Source: Podospora pseudocomata
Lineage: Eukaryota > Ascomycota > Sordariomycetes > Sordariales > Podosporaceae
Length of the DNA stretch: 64,000 bases
Reading direction: 5' to 3'
Assembly: GCF_035222375.1 (NCBI RefSeq)
Contig: NC_085891.1
Location: 3,162,001-3,226,000, forward strand
Shown here: positions 1 through 13,465 of the stretch, in pieces
How the letters are laid out: the number at the start of each line of letters is the position of its first letter
Position numbering within the stretch: position 1 is the stretch's first letter
Made by a program: the position numbers and the translations under genes
Notes under the pieces: generated by a model
The model's database searches: none
What the model was told of the DNA's origin: nothing
The model's input: the letters and a program-made list of their open reading frames with translations, nothing else

Positions 1-1410
1 CGACCCCGCCCCAATATGCTACCATGGCGTCCTCTTATGGCTCTTCGGGTTATCGGGCGGCATATGGCGGCTACAACTCGCACTCGGCCGGGATGCCCAT
101 CCAGAAACCACCACCTGCTCGACTAATCGAGCATTTTGCCTTTAAGTCGAGCCCTTTCTACGAGCTGAGGCACCAGCTGGGCAAACCCCGAGAGTTGGAG
201 GGTATGTTGAATTATATATAGAGTTACTGCATCTGCTGACAACGCAATAGTAATGACGAGTCATAGGAACACGGAAAAGATCGAGTTGAGAGGGTCGGAG
301 ATGTCTGTGTGCGATGAAAACCCATCCATGAGGGTTCTGGTGTTTTGTGCCAACGGGACAACGCCAATTCAGGACATTGCCTTTCCTTATCAATGCGAAC
401 TACGAGTAAATGGCGAGGAGGTCAAGGCCAACTTGAGAGGGTTGAAAAACAAGCCCGGCTCGACGAAGCCTGTCGATGTGACGCACCTGTTGCGCTTTCG
501 ACCTCCGAGCTATACCAACCGCATCGAGGTGACATATGCCTTGACTCAAAAGGTGCCCACGGTGCGGCAATCCCTGCGTGGTTACCTTTGGAAACGCTAA
601 CATTTTTGCTGCAGAAGTTTTATCTGTCCGTGGTCCTCTGCAAAACGACCACGGTGGATGCTCTGGTGCCGCAGATCAGGCAGAAGATCCGGAAGGAGCA
701 CGTTATTGATGAAAGTAGGCACACGATTATTGTTTGTATTTGTGGATCATTGCTGATATTTGTTCGCACAGTTACCAAGGCGGCCAGTGATCCAGATGTG
801 GTTGCGACATCGCAGAACCTGAGCCTCAAATGCCCCATCACATACATGCGTCTGACAAATCCATGCCGCGGCGTCAAGTGCAACCACATTCAGTGTTTCG
901 ATGCATCTTCCTATCTCCAGATGCAAGAGCAAAGCCCATTGTGGGTGTGTCCCATTTGCAACAAGGTCACCCCGTTTGAGCAGCTGGCGATTGATGAGTA
1001 GGTATCCCTGCGGTGGTGGTTCTGCATGTGGTTCGCTGACATGTTCCAGGTACGCGCGTGACATCTTGGCTCGCACATCGGAATCTACGGAGCAGGTCAC
1101 CATTGAGCCAAATGGAGAATGGGCTCTTCCTGGTGCCAAAAAGGACACAGGAGTTTCGAAGAGTCAGGAGGCTAGCTATATTGACGACGATGATCTCGTG
1201 GTTTATGAGAACCCCAGAAAGCCAAGTTACAGCTCTGCACAGCATCCGTCGAGTGCTGCTTATCTGGGGACGCCACAGAGTGGTGCTTCCAGAGACACCT
1301 CTGCTGCACCCCGGTCCTCTAGCAAGCGATCCGCTCCCGAGGTCATTGACCTGATTTCCTCTGACGATGAAGATGATGCCCAGCCCGCAAAGCGCCCGAG
1401 GTACTACTAG
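1..1410 (+). CDS. PIAS/Siz-type SUMO E3 ligase (5' partial)
   Basis: Nuclear E3 that moves SUMO from Ubc9 to substrates. Five exons are visible: up to 201, 251-552, 615-714, 772-997 and 1050-1410. Each join keeps frame across GT-AG introns, one with branch TGCTGAC before the acceptor at 250. Exons 1-3 match a PINIT domain (FKSSPFYEL in exon 1). Exon 4 is the SP-RING: LKCPITYMRL, then CRGVKCNHIQCFD and WVCPICNK supply the Cys/His ligands. The tail is acidic and carries a SUMO-interacting motif, VIDLISSDDEDD, just before the C-terminus. The frame is open back to base 3, so the ATG at 24 is probably internal and a SAP domain would lie outside the window. The third intron-exon choice (donor at 998, two bases before an in-frame TAG) is required to keep the frame. 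Confidence 0.88.
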
Positions 1411-2360
1411 AGGCAGGATATTGATGAAGTGGGAGCACTTGGCGCAACAGTGTTGAGACGAAAACTCTTCCCCCAGAGCCGGTCGAGAGGACGTTACCGG
1501 GACTGATTTGCACCGTAAAGAGGAGCATAGCAGGTAAACCCGGCGGTGCACAGATACACAAATCGGGCTTGGTTATGCGGTGTGAATCTGGTGAGTTGGG
1601 GACAGGTATGCTGGTGTGATGTTTTTGATGTGTATAATTACAAAACCCCGGGATTTTTTTTTTGCATTTCCCGATTGTGGCTGGGCATGGCATTGGCGTT
1701 TTGAGCGGGAGCAATTTTCATTTTGGGCGTCATCACAAACGGGCAGCCGGGACGGAGCGGGAGTTGACTAGGCTGCGGGCTAGGGAATCTTGTGCAGCAG
1801 GTATTCTTTTCTGCTAGGGAATGAGGGTTGATATACCCATGGTTTGTGGGTTGTTTTTAAGCCATTGGTTGCTTTGCGACCAGAAATTTGGTAAATGATT
1901 TATAAAAGGTGGTGTGATTTTGGTGATGTGGTTGTGAGAGTGGACTGAAATTGGGTGAAGCCAATGTGATTTTGTTGAAATGTAACAGATGGCTTTGGGA
2001 GATAGGCATTGAATGTTTCAAGCAGTTGGCATATTTTTTCAGAGTTTAGAAGCACCCAGGATAGATGAGATGGTTATGATTTGTCTTGTCATCAGCTTCC
2101 TGAGATACACGTCTTAGTTGCATATTTTGTATTGCTACATGCGTCTGGCCCCACAGTCCCTGGCTTGGCTTGGCTTGGCTTGGCTCTGCGCTTCAAGCTC
2201 CCGGGAAGCAACTGGCGGGGATCACTTCTTGTTCAACAACTTGCATCATCTCGAGCTCCAACTTGCAACAAACAAACCCGCGATTTCTAAACTACCACCT
2301 CACCTCCCCGACGCGACATCCTACAATCACCCCACCGCGAACTGATTGACCCCATCCAAA
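1411..2360. other. Intergenic region, SUMO ligase 3' side to Trs33 5' side
   Basis: No gene is visible. The left part is T/G-rich 3'-flanking sequence. A short direct repeat of TTGGC units sits near 2162-2182 and C/A-rich leader-like sequence runs up to the Trs33 ATG at 2361. Confidence 0.6.
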
Positions 2361-3246
2361 ATGTCCTTCGACCCCGTCCCCCCACCCTACAACCACCTCG
2401 ATCCCACCGCGCGCTTCCTCTCGTCGTCGGCGTTGGATTTTTTGTTGATTGAGGTTGTGCCAATGTCGTATCGGATAAACTCGGAGATTTCTGAGGGTGA
2501 GGGTGAAGAAGAGGAGGAAAGGGAGGCCGCGTTTTACCGGTTGGAGGGGATAGGGTACCGGGTTGGGCAGGGGCTGGTGGAGAGGTTTGCGAAGGATAGG
2601 GGAAAGTTTGGGGACGCGCTGGATGTGATCAAGTTTGTGTGTAAGGATCTTTGGGGGTTGGTTTTTAGGAAGCAGGTGGATAATCTGAAAACTAATCATA
2701 GGGTGAGTTTCTTCTTTTCTGTCAAAGGGGGGGGTGGTGGGTTGTGTGATGGTGGGAAGGGGATCAAGATGGGTGAAAGGGGAAGGGGGTGCTGGATTGG
2801 GGTAGGCACGGAGATGTCAGGCGCATTTGGACAGAGATGTGTTCTAGGAAAGGAGTTGGATATCACAGAGGGATTACCGGGAAGGGGGGCAACGTGAAAG
2901 GGAAATTTTATATGGGAAGGACATGCTGACAATTTATTTTGGTGGAAACAGGGCGTGTACGTCCTGACGGACAACAACTTCCGCCCACTAAGTCGGATGA
3001 GCGTCGAGACGGGAGGAAGAAGTGGAGGGGCGCAACAGGCCGCTGTTGTAAGAGCCCAACCGGTAAGTTTTACCCACCCTTCTCACCCAATCTTCACAAA
3101 TACACTGACGTAAACAGTTCCTATGGGTACCCTGCGGCATCGTGAGGGGAGCCCTCGCGGCGATGGGGATACAAGCCACTGTTCAAGCCGAGACGACGGA
3201 GCTGCCAGGGGCGGTGTTTCAGATCAAGACTTTGCCTGCGAAATAG
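2361..3246 (+). CDS. TRAPP complex subunit Trs33/TRAPPC6 (Bet3 family)
   Basis: Small core subunit of the TRAPP tethering complex, a Rab GEF acting in ER-Golgi and Golgi traffic. Exons 2361-2702, 2952-3062 and 3118-3246 give 193 residues, the usual size. Exon 1 holds the Bet3-fold start (SSSALDFLLIEVVP, then RLEGIGYRVGQGLVERF and FVCKDLWGLVFRKQVD). Exon 2 begins with GVYVLTDNNFRPL, typical of the central sheet. Exon 3 contains the conserved FLWVPCGIVRGALAAMG helix and ends in TLPAK. The start is the ATG at 2361; the frame upstream offers only a TTG. Intron 1 is long for this window (249 nt, branch GCTGAC near 2925); intron 2 is 55 nt. An acidic Glu-rich insert (about residues 47-57) is the only unusual element. 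Confidence 0.88.
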
Positions 3247-4535
<1,289 letters not shown>

Positions 4536-5903
4536 TTACTTCTGGGGAGGGTTGTGGGCAAAGGTGACACCCTTTGAGATGTTGCCCTTGAGACCAGACA
4601 CGGCGGCCGCGAGGAGGGCCTTCTCCTTCTCGGTGATGTCGCCAAGGATGTCAATAGCCTTCTCGGCACCGTTGGGCTATTCGCTTGTCAGCATAAGAGG
4701 TCAAGACTGGGGGGACATACGCCGAGCTCAATGGGGACGGAGAAGAAGTCGACACCAGTCTTCTCGGCAATCTCCTTACCGCCGGGGACACCGGGGAGGT
4801 AGACGTAGCTGGGCTCAACGAGGCCCTTGGCACCAGCAGCAGCCTTCAGGAGCTTCTCAGCGAATCTGGTATGTGTGTCAGCAATAGCCCAACCTCTTTC
4901 TCTGATGATTATGCTCACCTGTAACCGGCATAGGCCATGGAGAGGGTGGCAGAACCGGCACCATCCTTGGCCTTGACGACCTCATCACCACCGAACTGGA
5001 CGCGGTTGACAAGAGCATCGTACTTGTCATCGGGGATGGTGACGGAAGGAGTGACCTTGCTGAAGAGAGGGACGATGGTCTCACCGGAGTGACCACCAAT
5101 GACGGGTACGGTAAGCTCTTGAGGGTTGGCCTTGCCGACGATCTCAGCAACGAAGGTCTCGGCGCGGACGATGTCGAGGGTGGTGACACCAAAGAGGCGC
5201 TGGGCGTTGAAGACACCCTTGGACTTGAGGACCTCGGCGGAGATGGGGACGGTAGAGTTGACGGGGTTGGAGATGACAAGGATGAAAGCCTTGGGGGCGA
5301 CCTCGGCGGCAACCTCGATGAGGCCCTTGACGATACCAGCGTTGATGTTGAAGAGATCGTCACGGGTCATGCCGGGCTTGCCTAGAGTGGGGGGTCATCG
5401 TCAGCACTTATGCGCCGGGACAGCAGCACGGCACCAGTCGGACGTACGGGGAATGCCAGCGGGGATGACAATGATGTCGGCATCCTTGAAGGCGGCCTTG
5501 GCGCCGTCATTGGCGGGAAGGTAGCCGGTGGTTTTCTGTTTGCGGCAAAGGTCAGCCGGAGTTCGCGGGTTCGCGGTTCGCGATTGTGTGTCTGTCACTT
5601 ACCGCCTTGGAGGAGATGTGGGACAAGTCGGCAGCGACACCGGGAGTGTTCACAACATCGTACAGGGCGAGCTCGTCAACGAGCGGGGAGAGGCTCAGAA
5701 GAAGGGAGAGCGGCTGCGGACGTCCGGTCAGTAATGCCGCTCAAACATGACGGCGATGGTAGTGACGGAGGAAGCTATACCTGACCAATACCGCCAGAGG
5801 CACCAGCAACCACTATTCCCAATGTTAGACTCCCGTCTCGTTTCCATGCCAGTTATGCGCACATGTTGCGCGGTTCGGGCAAACACTTACCGGCCTTGAC
5901 CAT
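4536..5903 (-). CDS. NAD-dependent malate dehydrogenase (no mitochondrial presequence)
   Basis: Interconverts malate and oxaloacetate. Seven exons (minus strand: 5903-5891, 5812-5781, 5713-5603, 5535-5448, 5381-4919, 4865-4721, 4676-4536) sum to 330 residues. The first exon is only 13 nt; the phase is restored exactly at each join. Visible motifs: nucleotide-binding GASGGIGQ at residues 8-15, [16 protein letters not shown] with catalytic and substrate-binding Arg, [23 protein letters not shown], and the active-site loop [11 protein letters not shown]. The protein starts directly with MVKAVVAGASG, so there is no mitochondrial leader, and it ends NPPQK, so there is no SKL-like PTS1. A cytosolic form is therefore most likely. 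Six introns in 330 codons is dense for a fungus and typical of MDH genes in this class. Upstream (5904-6957) is its promoter region. Confidence 0.93.
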
Positions 5904-6957
5904 CTTGAAAATATAAAGGGGATATAGAGGGGTAGCTGTTGAGCGCAATGTGATTGTCAGCTTTGCGGTGTTTCTGAGAAGGAGATAAAGGGGGTTCAGA
6001 ATCAGCAATGAATCACATGGGAATACCTACAATGAAGGCGAGTGCGTAGGGGCTGTTAGAGTTAAAATCTAACGGTCAATGGATTGGGATGATGGGAATC
6101 TGGTTGAGCTGGATCCGGGAGAAGGGGGAAGCTTGGGGGGCTCAAGCTTAAGTAGAGTTGGCGGGGTTATGCTTGGCTGACCGCGATCCCGTGTCGTCAG
6201 TTGCCCCGCGTTCCTCCCCCTCAGCCGGCGTCTTGCTGGGGTGCCAGGGAGGGGTCCGTTACTATTGCCGGAGGGCCAAGTGTACAACAGTGTGTCACAG
6301 AAACATGAGGCGAGCAAAGACGCCATCGGCCTATTCGGGGAGACTCCCGCCTGGAAAAACTCAATTGACGCATCCCCTTTTGCTGCCCTCCCTCAGTTAC
6401 CACAGCTACCACAGCCGTGATACGTCTCCGTCGGTCATCAGTCCTCAGTCGCGAACAACTCGCGGCACGGGCCGGCCATGACTGCGGGAACTGGCCGACA
6501 TGTGGGTTCCGAGGCCCGACACTCGGGTACTGGACTCGGGCAAGATCGGGATGCATTCCATGTTTTGAATCCCAAACAGGCTCGTGAGAACCCGCCGGCG
6601 GGTTCAATGGCTGTTTTCATAAATAAATACCCCTGAACCAAAAGACATCTTTTACACTACACATGTCGTCACTTGAGCTCGTCGATTCCTCAGCGAATGA
6701 TCATTATGAATGCCTCGTATATTGACCGCAACACCGCCCGTTGGCTGCAAAACAGATCCCGACTGAGTGGGTGATCCTCTGTTTGTGGATATCAAACGCC
6801 ATGCCCATTCCTGAATGCAAGATTTGACAATCCGTCCCTGTCCCGATTTTGCCCCGGCATCCCATTCGTGTCATGCAACTCTCTGTCTACCCGAGGAGTT
6901 GCGGACTCAACATCAGAGCTTTATAAACGTTTTCCCTTTTTTTCCCGTTTCCATCCT
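5904..6957. other. MDH promoter region / eL28 downstream region
   Basis: No gene visible. The MDH-proximal 150 bp is pyrimidine-poor on the plus strand with possible splice-like sequence in the 5' leader. The rest is GC-rich upstream DNA. Confidence 0.5.
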
Positions 6958-7598
6958 TTACTCGGACTTCTCGGCGGCCTTCTTGGCGGCGTTGCCACGG
7001 AGCTTGGGCTCGGGGGAGGGCTTCACAGGTCTCTGGGAAGCACGGATGGCGGAGGCGCGGGCAACGGCGACCTGGCGGAGATCGCCACGGTACTTGGCGG
7101 TCTGCTTGGCAATAGACTTGTAGGTCCTGTAAATCCATCACTGTCAGCATGGCTGGCGATACCCTCACTTCGAGTGGGTTGCTACTGACTTGCGGTTGGC
7201 CTTGGAGGCGCCAATGGTAGAGACGGTTCTGCCGGAGGCGGGCTTGTTGCCAGCGGACACCTTCTTGGAGATGACCTGGATAGTGTTGTTCTCACCGGCA
7301 ACGACACCGATAGCCTAACCCATGTATATATCAGTTCCTGTTGACGCCTTCACTCGTATCTTATCCTACCTTGTCGTTGACGTAACCAGCGTACTTGCGG
7401 GAGTGGACGTTGGTGAGGTTGAGGGGGTCGCGGGAGAACTGGATACCACCGCTCTCCTTGCGCTTCACGAGGAAGGCGTTCTGGAGGCCTTTGTGTGTGC
7501 ATTTTCGTTAGCTGGGGCTCGCTTGAAGGTTCGTGACGGATTCTCGGGCCAGACATACGGGTAACCTCCCAGATGAGATCAGCAGAGACGTTGGACAT
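6958..7598 (-). CDS. 60S ribosomal protein eL28
   Basis: Large-subunit ribosomal protein of the L28e family. Four exons (7598-7559, 7488-7370, 7314-7190, 7126-6958) join in frame to 150 residues. The N-terminus MSNVSADLIWEVTR is characteristic, followed by QNAFLVKR, then FSRDPLNLTNVHSRKYAGYV, the family core. The C-terminal part is basic and ends in KKAAEKSE, as usual for fungal forms. Introns are 55-75 nt with GTATGT, GTAGGA and GTCAGT donors. The short first exon ending just after TR is a common layout in ribosomal protein genes. It shares a 770-bp gap with the divergent DUF2015 gene. Confidence 0.92.
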
Positions 7599-8368
7599 TT
7601 TGGCGGTGTGTGGGTGGTTTGGGGTTGGGCGAGGCGGTTCGAGTGAAGTCGTCTGCGAAATCGTTTCGTGATCTTGAATTTCGAGATCCAACGCCTGGAT
7701 TTTTTGCCTGGCTCGCAGCAATGTGGGCTCGCCTAACTATCCCGAAGGGGTTTAGTCCATAATTTCTTATCGCTTCTTATCAGTTGAGAGCAAACTCTTG
7801 GCGGCTGGCCGAGCTGGCTTGCATAAGCTGGCCCGTGCTTTGTTCTCCCAAGCACCGCATCCGTCATTTCACCTGCTGACGAAGCTCGGGCCTTGGCCCC
7901 AAGCCCCAAGAAATGTCATCAGCTTGATCATCGCCTCGTTGCCCATTCGGCAGCAAACCAAACCATCCGGAAACCCGGGAAGTTGTCAATCAACCACCAG
8001 TCGCATTAGCGCAACTGCAATGTCCAGAACCACATTCCTCTGACTGCTGCTGTCTTGACCCCTTCTACATTCATTCACTCTTTTTGTTTCTTTTTCCTTT
8101 TGCTTTCCGACGCTATCACCACCCCTCCATAACCATCACATCACGTCAGTGCTTTACGCCGCATCTCGAGATCTCCCCGAAGTGAAACGAACCGAGGCCT
8201 CCGCCGCAAGACTACATCCACCAGATCTCCGGGCCGCAAACGCAACCTCCTTTTGCCCCGACGACATCTCATAAACTAAACACCCTCGCCAGGACGTCGA
8301 TTTACACGTTTTCTCTCAACCTTTCCCAAGGCGGCGCACATCAACTTCCATCACGATATACCGCAGCC
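7599..8368. other. Divergent promoter region, eL28 and DUF2015 gene
   Basis: The eL28 ATG (minus) and the DUF2015 ATG (plus, 8369) face away from each other. The 8050-8368 part is C/T- and C/A-rich, as in fungal leaders. No coding sequence recognised. Confidence 0.6.
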
Positions 8369-8758
8369 ATGACCTACCTCTTCTACTCAACCCTCACCCT
8401 CCTAACCTTCATCCTCACCACCCTCGCCTACCTCTTCCGCGCAACCTGGCTCCCCCATCTCTCTCAATCCCGCACAGCCTCGTACCTCTACTCCCGCCTC
8501 CCGGGGAACTCGTCCTTTGAAGCCGACATGGAAGCCGGTCTCTCGTCGTCGAATTTCGATTTAAACGCCAACCTGGCAGCGGGCGATTCCAGGTCGGGGC
8601 TGGACGAGGGCGCGAAGAGGGAGATCTTGCAGATCATGAAGAAGAGGAGGTTGAAGTTTGACGAGGCGAGAAGGGTGTACATGGAGCAGAGGTTTGCGGC
8701 GAATGGGATTGGGGCGGATGGGAGGCCGAGGGATCCAAAGTTTGTTAGTTTCTCGTGA
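8369..8758 (+). CDS. Small membrane protein, DUF2015-like
   Basis: An uninterrupted 129-residue frame. Residues about 3-25 form one hydrophobic segment, a membrane anchor or signal anchor. The C-terminal half is charged and strongly patterned: SGLDEGAKREILQIMKKRR, then FDEARRVYMEQRF and NGIGADGRPRDPKFVSFS. I recognise this tail as the fungal DUF2015 family, usually about 120 residues, with no established function. The start is the first ATG after a C/A-rich leader. Family assignment is from memory of the tail motif and could not be searched. Confidence 0.78.
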   Translation: MTYLFYSTLTLLTFILTTLAYLFRATWLPHLSQSRTASYLYSRLPGNSSFEADMEAGLSSSNFDLNANLAAGDSRSGLDEGAKREILQIMKKRRLKFDEARRVYMEQRFAANGIGADGRPRDPKFVSFS

Positions 8759-10174
8759 GGGGGAAAATGCAAATCCGAGAGTCTGTTGGGGGGGTGTTGT
8801 TTGGTCTGGTTAAGGTTTTTCCTGTTCGCTGCTGCTGTTTGGAAAACAGAGCATATATCATGGGTTTGGCTTCATAAACCAACCAACCACTATCGTTAAT
8901 TACTTTTCCTTCTTTTTCTTTATCTTGATTTTTTTATTGTTTTTTTTTATTTACATATTCCACTACTTTTTACTCTTTTTGTTGATTTTTTTCATATTTT
9001 GGAGCGGGATAATCTGCGAAGGCGTTTACATGGGACGGGTTTCCTTGGCCGGACGGATTGCACATGATGTGGCGAGAAAGGGGGGGGCGGGAAGGGGGGT
9101 AAGAAGGAAGGAGGGACATTTGATACCACTGGGGAGGAGGGAGTTTGAAGGTTTTTACATACGCAGGCGAAAAATAAAGAGATGTATCCCGCTCGATCAG
9201 GTTTCAGTGTTGTTTTCAGGGTGAAGAAGCCTGATGACTGGATGTCTTTTGGAGATATACCAAAATGTCTTCAAAGAGCTATCCCATTTTTCCAGTGTTT
9301 CTCGAGAGCTTCTTGCCTTTTATATAGGCCTCAATAAAAGATGGGAAATGTGCTTGAAGGAACAGTCATTAAAACTAGAAGCATGGTTCTTAATAAAACT
9401 CGGATTATAGTTGCTAATCTGTGCGATTTCAGGTTGACCAGGCGATCTTTGATACTTACTATAGCAGATATTGAAGACCATATCCCAATCTTGACATGTC
9501 ACGGTGAGACCCTTATATCCAGACATAGTGTTCTCCTTCAAAATGGACACATCCATTCATCATTACTAAGAGCCACCGAGGCCTCCTCTACCATTACTCT
9601 CCAACCACAAGCTTTCATCCCTTTCTCAAACCCAACCCATTGCCAACGGGTCATATTACAAGAATACCTATACTAATATGTACGTATCTCAAGAGCGATC
9701 TCCCATCAGGAAATACCCCCCTAATTTGTGTTTTGGTCCTCCACCCTCCTCCCCCCACCCCCTATTTCCCACCCAACCAACCATTCATTCATTAAAAAAA
9801 ACGCCAACCCTACTCCCTCGCCTTGCTTGCTGTCCATTTGGATCATGCCTTCCCCCCGCCCCACCTGTCCTCCTTCCTCCCAATGATATTAACATGTCCA
9901 AACCAACCCAAAGATAATTATTATATACAGACGCGCATTCCTCATATAAAAAAAAACCCTTCACTATCCAGCACTGGACAAAAAACCCTACTTTCCCAAA
10001 AGCCCAACATGAAACCACCCCTCCATTACATTTTCATCATGAACACCACCGACCGTGAGCTTTCTGCTCAACCTCACCCCAGACCACCAGCCGCCGCGGG
10101 GTGGTAACCCAAAAGAACGGTCAACCCCAAGCCAACCCCCCCAAGAAAGTTTTGATATCGAAAGAAGCAGCTTC
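8759..10174. other. Convergent 3' intergenic region
   Basis: Between the DUF2015 gene and ERG3. T-rich tracts (8905-9000) and a G-rich patch (9060-9140). Small frames on both strands show no recognisable protein. Confidence 0.55.
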
Positions 10175-11279
10175 TCACTGCCTCTTCTTCGTCTCCATCT
10201 CAGGCTCATACTCCCTATCATCCTCCCCCTCCACCTCCAGCTGGATCTGCTCCATCACCTCCACCTCCTTCTTCCAATGCTCCTCGCTCATCTTGACCTC
10301 CTTCTGGAACATCTCCTGCTCCGGCGCCCTATAACTCCCGCCAATCCGATCCCACAGAGTAAAATACTGGCCATAGTTGTAGTTGAAGGCCAAGTGATGA
10401 ATCGAATGGCACGCCGCCCCGTTGATGATGGGGTTGTTGGCAATGTATTCCCCGTCGTGAATCATAATCGTCCAAAAGTTGATAAACACAAACAGCGCCA
10501 CGTACGCCACCTTTTGCAGCGGGAAGATGAAGGGGAAGATGTGATACGGCAGGCTCTGCGCATAGCCGTCAAGAGGGTGGAAGGCGTGGCTGGCAAAGGG
10601 CGTGGGCATGATCCACTTGTGGTGAGGCTTGTGGAGGTGCTTGTACACCCAGGGGTGGTGAAGGCCACGGTGAATCCAGTAGATGCCAAAGTCGGTGAAG
10701 AAGAGGAAGAGGGGGATTTGGAACCAGTTCCACCACGGCCAGGGGGCTTCGTCGAGCGTGTCGTAGAGGAAACCGTAACCCCGGACCTCGGCGACGAGGA
10801 GGGGGGCGGTGCAGAGGGCCATGATGGGCATGGCTTCGTTGGCTTGCTTGATTTCGAGCCAGATTTGGTTCTTGAGGAACTTGGGGTGCTCAAAGGTTTT
10901 CTTGTCGAAGACGAAGAGGTAGGAGAGGGAGGCGAAGACGAAGTAGACGAGGAAGCCGAAGATCCTGGGGAGGGAGGGTTAGTGTCACTTGCGGGTGGGC
11001 ATTGCGTGTGAGAGGGAAGGGGTAAACCAACCAGAGAATGAGGAACAGCGACACTCCTTGGCGCCAGATGTTATCTCTAGCCCATAAACTGCCATATGCG
11101 GCTTGTGATGGTGTCAGGTACAGGTACTCTGTCGCGGGCTTGTACTGCCATGTTGACATGGAGGTGCCATTGGCAAAGGTCTGGGATGTGAGGCCGGATG
11201 GAGCTGGACGCGCTGGGAGCACCCATTGGTACATGTAATCGAACAGAAAGGTATCGCAAACTTCGAGGACGACGTCCAT
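10175..11279 (-). CDS. ERG3: C-5 sterol desaturase (ERG3 family)
   Basis: ER membrane di-iron enzyme that introduces the C5-C6 double bond in ergosterol synthesis. Two exons (11279-11032, 10964-10175) give 345 residues. The three histidine boxes of the sterol desaturase/fatty acid hydroxylase superfamily are present: HRGLHH at 181-186, HKPHH at 194-198 and HSIHH at 269-273, the last followed by [19 protein letters not shown]. Hydrophobic segments cover about residues 74-102, 130-145, 163-180 and 223-250. The intron donor is GTTGGT, a weak but usable site; the frame across the join reads FLILW-IFGFLVY. The C-terminal tail is acidic then basic and variable. Downstream it converges on the DUF2015 gene. 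Confidence 0.92.
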
Positions 11280-13089
11280 CTTGAAAGAATTGTGCGCAGT
11301 GGAATGCGCAAAACGGGAGAAAATGAGAAGCAAAAGACAAAGTTGACGGAGACGGTCCCTCTCCCACGCGACGCGAGCTTGCTCTAGATAAGAGAATGGG
11401 GGGGAGGGGGGGAGGAGGCGAGAGAAAAAGAAGCAGCGGTCGAGAAAATTGCGTGAGCGAGAGGGCGACTCCCCGGCTTGTTCTAGTGCGATTTCCACAC
11501 CCTTGGCAACGACCTTCGCTGGCAGGGACGCAGGGGGCAATCTTAAGAACGGTGGAGCCTCTGATTCTTCGGCCGCGCTGTTTCCGAACGGGACGGGGAT
11601 GATTGCACAAGAACGGAGCCCTGCAGAGTGAAAGAGGTGTCTGGAAGATGGGGGCCGGTATCTTTGAGATTGGAATTGATCGGACTGGAATGCTGTATAC
11701 ACATAATATACTTTTGCTGATAGACATTGAAAAAGGGCAGTGGGTTGAGCTTCCTAATCAAGAAGCTGTCCATCATCGTCCGTCTTGGACCGCAACCCCT
11801 GGACCGAGCAGGTCTCGACAAACTGGAATGGCACCAGTTGGGATGAAGAATTGGGACAACAGCCGTCAATCCAATTCGCTTTGGCGGTGGTCGTGCAACC
11901 AAACTGTCGAGTTGCATGATCCGTTTGGCTCTCAAGCTTTTGATTCGCCCAGATCTGGCACTAACTCCCGGAGATTCGAAGCTGCCATGCGGCAGAAATG
12001 GCGTGAGCTCTTGATTCGATGGGATGGTGTCCGTTCAACGACCCGAGGCCGAGCCTGCTAACCAGACTGTGGTTTGGCCAATCGCAGACTGATTTGGCTT
12101 GGATTCCCCACATAGATTGATAAGCACCTGCGAGATCAAGCGGCTTCCGCGCACCGACCACGGTCTGTCTAGCAGCGACACCGAGCCCGAAGCCACCGAA
12201 CCCTGCCAGGCACATCTCTGATCCCATTGGGGCCCAAGCTTCTGCCATTCTCACGGGCCATGTCGCCCGGAGTTCTCGGCATGCCATCAAAACCTCCTAC
12301 AAATCTTGTTCGACGGTCGCTCTGTCTGGTTTGTGATCTTGTGATCTGCCATCACCGTGTACGTACCGATATGCCTAGATCCCCGTGGAAAAGTGATCCC
12401 CTCTCGAAGCAATCCGACGCGATACTGAACTAACAAGGCCGTGCGGCAGTTTTCTCTGCTTCTACATACTGTCTGCACGACACTTAGTTGGTAGCTCCAG
12501 TCGAGACAGATGCTGGATATCAACGTGGCTATCACGAGAGGTCATGTTCAGCCTAGATCACGACCGTCTTCATGAGGGTTGGTCTTCCCCTTATCTTGAT
12601 AGTTTGAGTTGTCCAGCCCCAAACAAAAGTTGCAGCTCGAACCAACAACACGAGGTCTCATCTCAGAGGTACTTGTCAGCCTTGTTTATCGCTCTATGGC
12701 CAGCTCATGAACACTGTCTGTCGACACAATCGTCGAAACCTTCTGTGTCACATGGGACGCTTCCAGTATAGTTGACCAGTCGCCCGGAAACCAGCGTGCT
12801 GGGTGCCCATGGGATACCATTCTGGACTCTACACGCCACCTTGAATATTACAAACCTTTGGGTCCAAGGTAGTTGATCGATCAGGTGCTATCACATCCCT
12901 ACCATGCACGCCCTGGACATGAAAGTTTTACTGCAAGTCAGTAAAACCTGTGGTGATCGTCTACTTACACCTTTTGAGATAGGAAACATACTGGGTCACT
13001 GCTCTCCAACGTCTATTAACTATCTTTCGAGGCTTGTTGATTGTCTTTGGAAGTGTTTTAACAGTTTTTGAGGTGGGTTTGAAGTAATA

Positions 13090-13465
13090 TTCTGCTTTGG
13101 CTTACTTCGCAGTGTAGTTATTCCATGCAAAGCGTAGTTATCAAGGTCGGAAACTCGCCTACAAACACCAGTGTCGCTGGCGATCTTTAGGACCTGTTCA
13201 CAAAGAGTCAACCATCTCCAATCATTCGAAACCCTTACCCCTGAGAGAGACCCCAGATGTCGCCTATCCTGATGTCACAGATGTAACCTAAGCCAAACTG
13301 GGCATAATGAAACCAAAGCACCCTCTCAAAACTGCCAAGATAACAGGGGATGTCTCTGAAAGTTTTGTTTGAGATGCCCATTTCGACCACCGACTCCTGA
13401 GCTTCGGTAACGATGGAAACAACGCGGTGATCTTGATTTCCTGTGAGGCAGATCATGAGCATCAT
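13090..13465 (-). CDS. Possible two-exon fragment, unrecognised
   Basis: A minus-strand frame (FRDIPCYLGSFERVLWFHY and following) runs into a candidate 45-nt intron: donor GTAAGG, branch GGTTGACTC, acceptor GTGAACAG near 13198. Past it the frame continues for about 35 codons (SDTGVCRRVSDLDNYALHG). The aromatic-rich composition looks protein-like, but no family is recognised and no clear start or stop context is seen. It may be a relic or chance. Confidence 0.18.

Noticed and set aside
10055-11011. A 318-codon plus-strand frame opposite ERG3
   Set aside because: Shadow of the ERG3 second exon; composition is Val/Glu/Gly-rich without motifs.
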